This document shows positions 15,940 through 18,422 of a stretch of 18,422 nucleotides of DNA, one piece after another. The stretch is from the NCBI GenBank assembly GCA_020441605.1, contig JAGRLX010000018.1:1-18422 (forward strand), in the 5' to 3' direction. Each line of letters starts with the position of its first letter. Within the stretch, counting starts at the first letter, position 1. Under the pieces are notes generated by a model. That model made no database searches and had not been told where the DNA came from. It worked only from the letters and a program-made list of their open reading frames with translations. The DNA is from Alphaproteobacteria bacterium. GTDB taxonomy: Bacteria; Pseudomonadota; Alphaproteobacteria; Rhizobiales; Aestuariivirgaceae. The translations under genes and the position numbers were made by a program.

Positions 15940-17100
15940 TCAGGCCTCGAGCGGTGTCATGTCGGTGACATTCATGTCGGCCAGCACCTCGCGGATGGCG
16001 GCAAGCACGCCGGACATCACCCGGTCATCCACCTTGCCGATGGTGCCGATGCGGAACGATGGCCGCCTGGTGAGCTTGCCGGGATAGATCGCGAAGCCAC
16101 GCGTCCGCAGGGCCTCGTAGAAATGCTCGAAGTCGAAATTCTGGTCGCGCGGGGTCAGGAAGGTCTGGATGATGGGGCCTGCCTCATTGTCGTTGAGCAG
16201 GGTCGAGAAACCCATGTCGCGCATGCCCTTGATCAGCTGCTGGGCGTTGCGGCCGTAGCGGGCGCCGCGGGCAGCGACGCCTCCTTCCTCGGCGTGTTCT
16301 GCCATGGCCTGGTGGAAGGCGACGAGCGCATGGGTGGGTGGGGTGAAGCGGAACTGGCCATTGGCCTCGAGTCCCTTCCATTGCTCGTAAAGGTCGAGCA
16401 CCACCGAGTGGCATCTGCCCTTCGAAGCCTCCAGCATGTTGCGCTTCACCAACACGTAGGAAAAGCCCGGAACACCCTCGATGCACTTGTTGGAGGAGGA
16501 CACCATCACGTCCATGCCGTCCATCATGTCGAGCGGCAGGGCGCCGAACGACGACATGGCATCGACCATGAAGACCTTGCCTCGGGCCTTGACGGCCCGG
16601 GCCATGTCCTGGATCGGATTGACGATGCCGGACGTGGTTTCGCAATGGATGACCCAGACATGGCTGATGGCCGGGTCTTCCTCGAGCCTGGCTTCAACCT
16701 CATCAACTGTCGGGGCGGCGCTGTCGCCCTTGTCGATCTTCACCAAAGGGCGGCCGATGCGCTCGAGGATCTTGGCGGCCCGGTCGCCGTAGGCGCCGTT
16801 CGCGACCACCAGGGTCTTGGTCTCCGCCGCCGGGCAGAAGCAGCCGAGTGCTGCTTCGATGGCGAATGTGCCGGAACCCTGCATGATGACGCACTCATAG
16901 GACGCGTCACAACCCGCGAGGCCGAGGAGGCCCTTGCGGATATCGGCCACCACTTTGCGGAACTCGATGTCGCGCGAGCCCCAGTCGGCCAGCATGGTGG
17001 CTTTGACGGTGCGCGACGTGGTGAGGGGGCCCGGCGTCAGAAGGAACGGCATGTCCTCCTGGCCCTCGGGGCCAGCATAGCGGTTGACGGGTGAATCCAT
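15940..17100 (-). CDS. phnW: 2-Aminoethylphosphonate:pyruvate transaminase PhnW
   Basis: This class V (fold-type I) aminotransferase (386 aa) converts AEP and pyruvate to phosphonoacetaldehyde and alanine, starting the pathway. It has LLTPGPLTTS near the N-terminus (20-29), MQGSGTFAIEA (73-83), the cofactor Asp D180 in VDAMSSFGALP, and the Schiff-base lysine K205 in SSSNKCIEGVPGFS. The MQGSGT and NKCIEGVPG blocks are characteristic of PhnW rather than of alanine-glyoxylate transaminases. Length is slightly above the usual 365-370 because of a short N-terminal extension. AGGAG lies about 8 nt before the ATG at 17100. It is the first gene of phnW-phnA-phnY-npt and diverges from a LysR gene. No phnX follows; the phosphonoacetaldehyde goes to PhnY instead. 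Confidence 0.95.
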   Translation of the reverse strand: MDSPVNRYAGPEGQEDMPFLLTPGPLTTSRTVKATMLADWGSRDIEFRKVVADIRKGLLGLAGCDASYECVIMQGSGTFAIEAALGCFCPAAETKTLVVANGAYGDRAAKILERIGRPLVKIDKGDSAAPTVDEVEARLEEDPAISHVWVIHCETTSGIVNPIQDMARAVKARGKVFMVDAMSSFGALPLDMMDGMDVMVSSSNKCIEGVPGFSYVLVKRNMLEASKGRCHSVVLDLYEQWKGLEANGQFRFTPPTHALVAFHQAMAEHAEEGGVAARGARYGRNAQQLIKGMRDMGFSTLLNDNEAGPIIQTFLTPRDQNFDFEHFYEALRTRGFAIYPGKLTRRPSFRIGTIGKVDDRVMSGVLAAIREVLADMNVTDMTPLEA

Positions 17101-17137
17101 GGGAAAGGCTCCTTTTCGGGGCGGGACACTTGCCGTC

Positions 17138-17155
17138 TTGACGGTTATCAGTCAA
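17138..17155. promoter_or_regulatory. Dyad TTGAC-N8-GTCAA in the phnW/LysR divergent region
   Basis: Inverted 5-bp arms (17138-17142 and 17151-17155) cover the LysR -35 and lie 38-55 nt upstream of the phnW ATG. It is a candidate LysR binding site. A second dyad, CCGTC-TT-GACGG (17133-17144), overlaps it. Confidence 0.45.
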
Positions 17156-17165
17156 ATCGTATGTT
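17138..17165 (+). promoter_or_regulatory. Candidate promoter of the LysR gene
   Basis: TTGACG (17138-17143) and TATGTT (17160-17165) are 16 nt apart, which would start transcription about 20 nt before the LysR ATG. The opposite strand shows no good -35/-10 pair for phnW, as often seen when an activator is needed. Confidence 0.45.
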
Positions 17166-17182
17166 CTTATACATCTCATAAG
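17166..17182. promoter_or_regulatory. Dyad CTTAT-N7-ATAAG, LysR-type T-N11-A site
   Basis: Perfect 5-bp arms (17166-17170, 17178-17182) contain TAT-N7-ATA, fitting the T-N11-A rule of LysR operators. It lies between the LysR -10 and its ATG, and 66-82 nt upstream of the phnW ATG. That position would allow both autorepression and phn activation. Confidence 0.55.
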
Positions 17183-17192
17183 TTTTGTAGAT

Positions 17193-18083
17193 ATGCGCCA
17201 CGCCCAGCTCAAGGCCTTCCACGCCGTCGCCCTGCACGGTGGCTTCTCGCGCGCGGCAGAGCGGCTTGGCCTTACCCAGCCTGCCGTCTCCGACCATGTG
17301 CGCAAGCTGGAGGAAGCCTATGGCGTGCAGCTGTTCAGCCGAACTGCGAAGGGTGTCGGCCTCACCGCCATGGGGCGCAATCTCTTCGCCATTGCCGAAC
17401 GCATGTTCGAGGCCGAGACCGAGGCGCGCGATCTGCTCTCCCGGGCGCGGACACTGGAAGAGGGACAGCTTACCATCGGTGCCGATGCGGCGGTTCATAT
17501 CCTGCCCCGGCTAGTCCGCTTCCGGGCCTCCTATCCGCGCATCGCAATCCGGCTCGTGACTGGCAACTCCGCTGAACTTCTGGAGCGTCTGGAGGCCTTT
17601 GCCATCGACGTGGCGGTCACTGCCGAGTGTCCGGCTTCGGACGCCTTCCTGTCGCTGCAGCTGCGCCAAGACCGCCTGGTGGCAGTGATGGAGCGGGGCG
17701 CAGCCACGGGTGGGCGCGTGACGCTGGACCGTCTGGCGGATATGCCCCTGATCCTGCGCGAGGAGGGATCGGTGACGCGCCGGCTGTTGATCGAGGAATT
17801 CCGAGCACGGGGCCTGAAGCCCGCAAATATGATCGAGATCGAAAGCCGGGAAGCGGTACGCGAGGCCATAGCCCAGGGTCTCGGCGTTGCGATCATGTCG
17901 GAGGGCGAGCTTTCAGCCGACCCGCGCCTCAAGGGTGTTGCCATCAGTGGCTGGCCGGCCCGCATGGAGGAGTGGCTGCTGTGCCTCAAGTCGCGCGCCG
18001 GGCTTCACGTCATCCGCTCGTTTTTCGAGATGCACGAAGACTCTGGCCTAAGGCCGGCCCTTGGCACTAAGATGCCGCCATGA
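17193..18083 (+). CDS. LysR-family transcriptional regulator of the phn operon
   Basis: This 296-residue LysR-type regulator has a winged helix-turn-helix at residues about 18-40 (FSRAAERLGLTQPAVSDHV), a linker helix to about 88, and a two-lobed effector-binding domain beginning near GQLTIGADA. The domain order and length are standard. It is divergent from phnW by 92 nt, the classical arrangement for a LysR protein that activates the neighbouring catabolic operon in response to a substrate or intermediate (AEP or phosphonoacetaldehyde would be natural) and represses itself. That function is inferred from position. Its ribosome site is weak and the predicted leader is very short. Its TGA overlaps the next gene's ATG by 4 nt. 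Confidence 0.93.
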   Translation: MRHAQLKAFHAVALHGGFSRAAERLGLTQPAVSDHVRKLEEAYGVQLFSRTAKGVGLTAMGRNLFAIAERMFEAETEARDLLSRARTLEEGQLTIGADAAVHILPRLVRFRASYPRIAIRLVTGNSAELLERLEAFAIDVAVTAECPASDAFLSLQLRQDRLVAVMERGAATGGRVTLDRLADMPLILREEGSVTRRLLIEEFRARGLKPANMIEIESREAVREAIAQGLGVAIMSEGELSADPRLKGVAISGWPARMEEWLLCLKSRAGLHVIRSFFEMHEDSGLRPALGTKMPP

Positions 18084-18422
18084 CGTTCAAGGTTGCCTGT
18101 GTCCAGAACTCCGCCACGCCCGATGTCGAACGCGACATCGGCACGCTCGGCTGCCTAATCAGGGAGGCCGCGGCCCAGGGGGCCCGCCTCGTCGCCACGC
18201 CGGAATATTGCGCGGGCCTCGATACCCGGGATGGGTTGCTCTATCCGGTGGCGCCGGAAGAAAGGGTTCATCCTGTCCTGCCAGCCATGGCGGCGTTGGC
18301 GACGGAACTCGGCATCTGGCTGCTGATCGGCTCCATCGGAGTTCGGGCCGAAGACGGGCGCATCAACAACCGCTCTTACATGCTGAAGCCTGATGGCAGC
18401 ATCGCCGCGCGCTACGACAAGA
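18080..18422 (+). CDS. Carbon-nitrogen hydrolase (nitrilase superfamily), 3' end cut by window edge
   Basis: Translating from the ATG at 18080 gives 114 residues with no stop. It begins FKVACVQNSATPD, the usual first strand of the nitrilase/amidase superfamily. The catalytic glutamate is E42 in ATPEYCAG, and the catalytic lysine is the very last complete codon, K114 in ARYDK. INNRSYMLKPDG precedes it, as in NIT1/omega-amidase-like members (family length about 270-290). The catalytic cysteine lies beyond the window. The ATG overlaps the LysR stop (ATGA), so it can be co-translated with the regulator. The substrate is unknown; 2-oxoglutaramate or another small amide would fit relatives. Confidence 0.92.
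   Translation, partial: MTFKVACVQNSATPDVERDIGTLGCLIREAAAQGARLVATPEYCAGLDTRDGLLYPVAPEERVHPVLPAMAALATELGIWLLIGSIGVRAEDGRINNRSYMLKPDGSIAARYDK

Noticed and set aside
14639..16087. A plus-strand open frame of 482 codons antisense to phnA and the end of phnY
   Set aside because: It is a mirror of a well-supported phnA with all catalytic residues. The translation shows no domain and no good ribosome site was seen.
15937..17094. A plus-strand open frame of 385 codons lying antisense to almost all of phnW
   Set aside because: High GC and codon bias leave the opposite strand stop-free. The translation is low-complexity, rich in His, Gly, Val and Ala, and has no recognisable domain, whereas the minus strand gives a complete PhnW.
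17101..17192. Pho box upstream of phnW
   Set aside because: I looked for two CTGTCAT-like repeats 4 nt apart on both strands and found none.

Overview
This window looks like chromosomal DNA of an alphaproteobacterium, most likely a Hyphomicrobiales/Rhizobiales member. The reasons are high GC, dense packing with ATGA overlaps, GTG and TTG starts, a CUT2 sugar ABC transporter, and a phnW-phnA-phnY gene order like that known from Sinorhizobium. Eighteen protein-coding genes are supported, two of them cut by the window edges. I see no RNA gene, mobile element or CRISPR array, and no gene-free stretch longer than about 240 bases.

Layout. 1-711 (-): N-terminal three quarters of fabD (fatty-acid synthesis). 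809-1774 (+): a catabolic-type PLP threonine/serine dehydratase. 1749-4048 (-): two tandem paralogous membrane PAP2 phosphatase-family proteins. 4282-4533 (+): a small hypothetical protein. 4603-7505 (-): a CUT2 ABC importer in the order ATPase, permease, binding protein, ending in a strong hairpin. 7746-10143 (-): a three-gene operon of an acetylpolyamine-amidohydrolase/histone-deacetylase-like enzyme, a GNAT acetyltransferase and a beta-hydroxyacid dehydrogenase, joined by two ATGA overlaps. 10217-11557 (+): a divergent class III aminotransferase.

11523-17100 (-): the most distinctive part, a tightly coupled operon phnW-phnA-phnY-npt with gaps of 2, 1 and 7 nt. The first three enzymes form the hydrolytic 2-aminoethylphosphonate (AEP) route: AEP to phosphonoacetaldehyde (PhnW), to phosphonoacetate (PhnY), to acetate plus phosphate (PhnA). 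Catalytic residues are visible in all three. The fourth gene encodes a Na/Pi-cotransporter-like membrane protein with a PhoU-like tail. It is a natural candidate for handling the phosphate released, possibly by efflux. A LysR regulator (17193-18083, +) diverges from phnW across 92 bases that hold two dyads. Its stop codon overlaps the start of a carbon-nitrogen hydrolase cut by the window end.

No phosphonate transporter lies in the window, and I found no Pho box upstream of phnW. This suggests substrate-responsive rather than phosphate-starvation control. Substrates of the ABC importer, the deacetylase operon, the aminotransferase and the PAP2 pair cannot be fixed from sequence alone.
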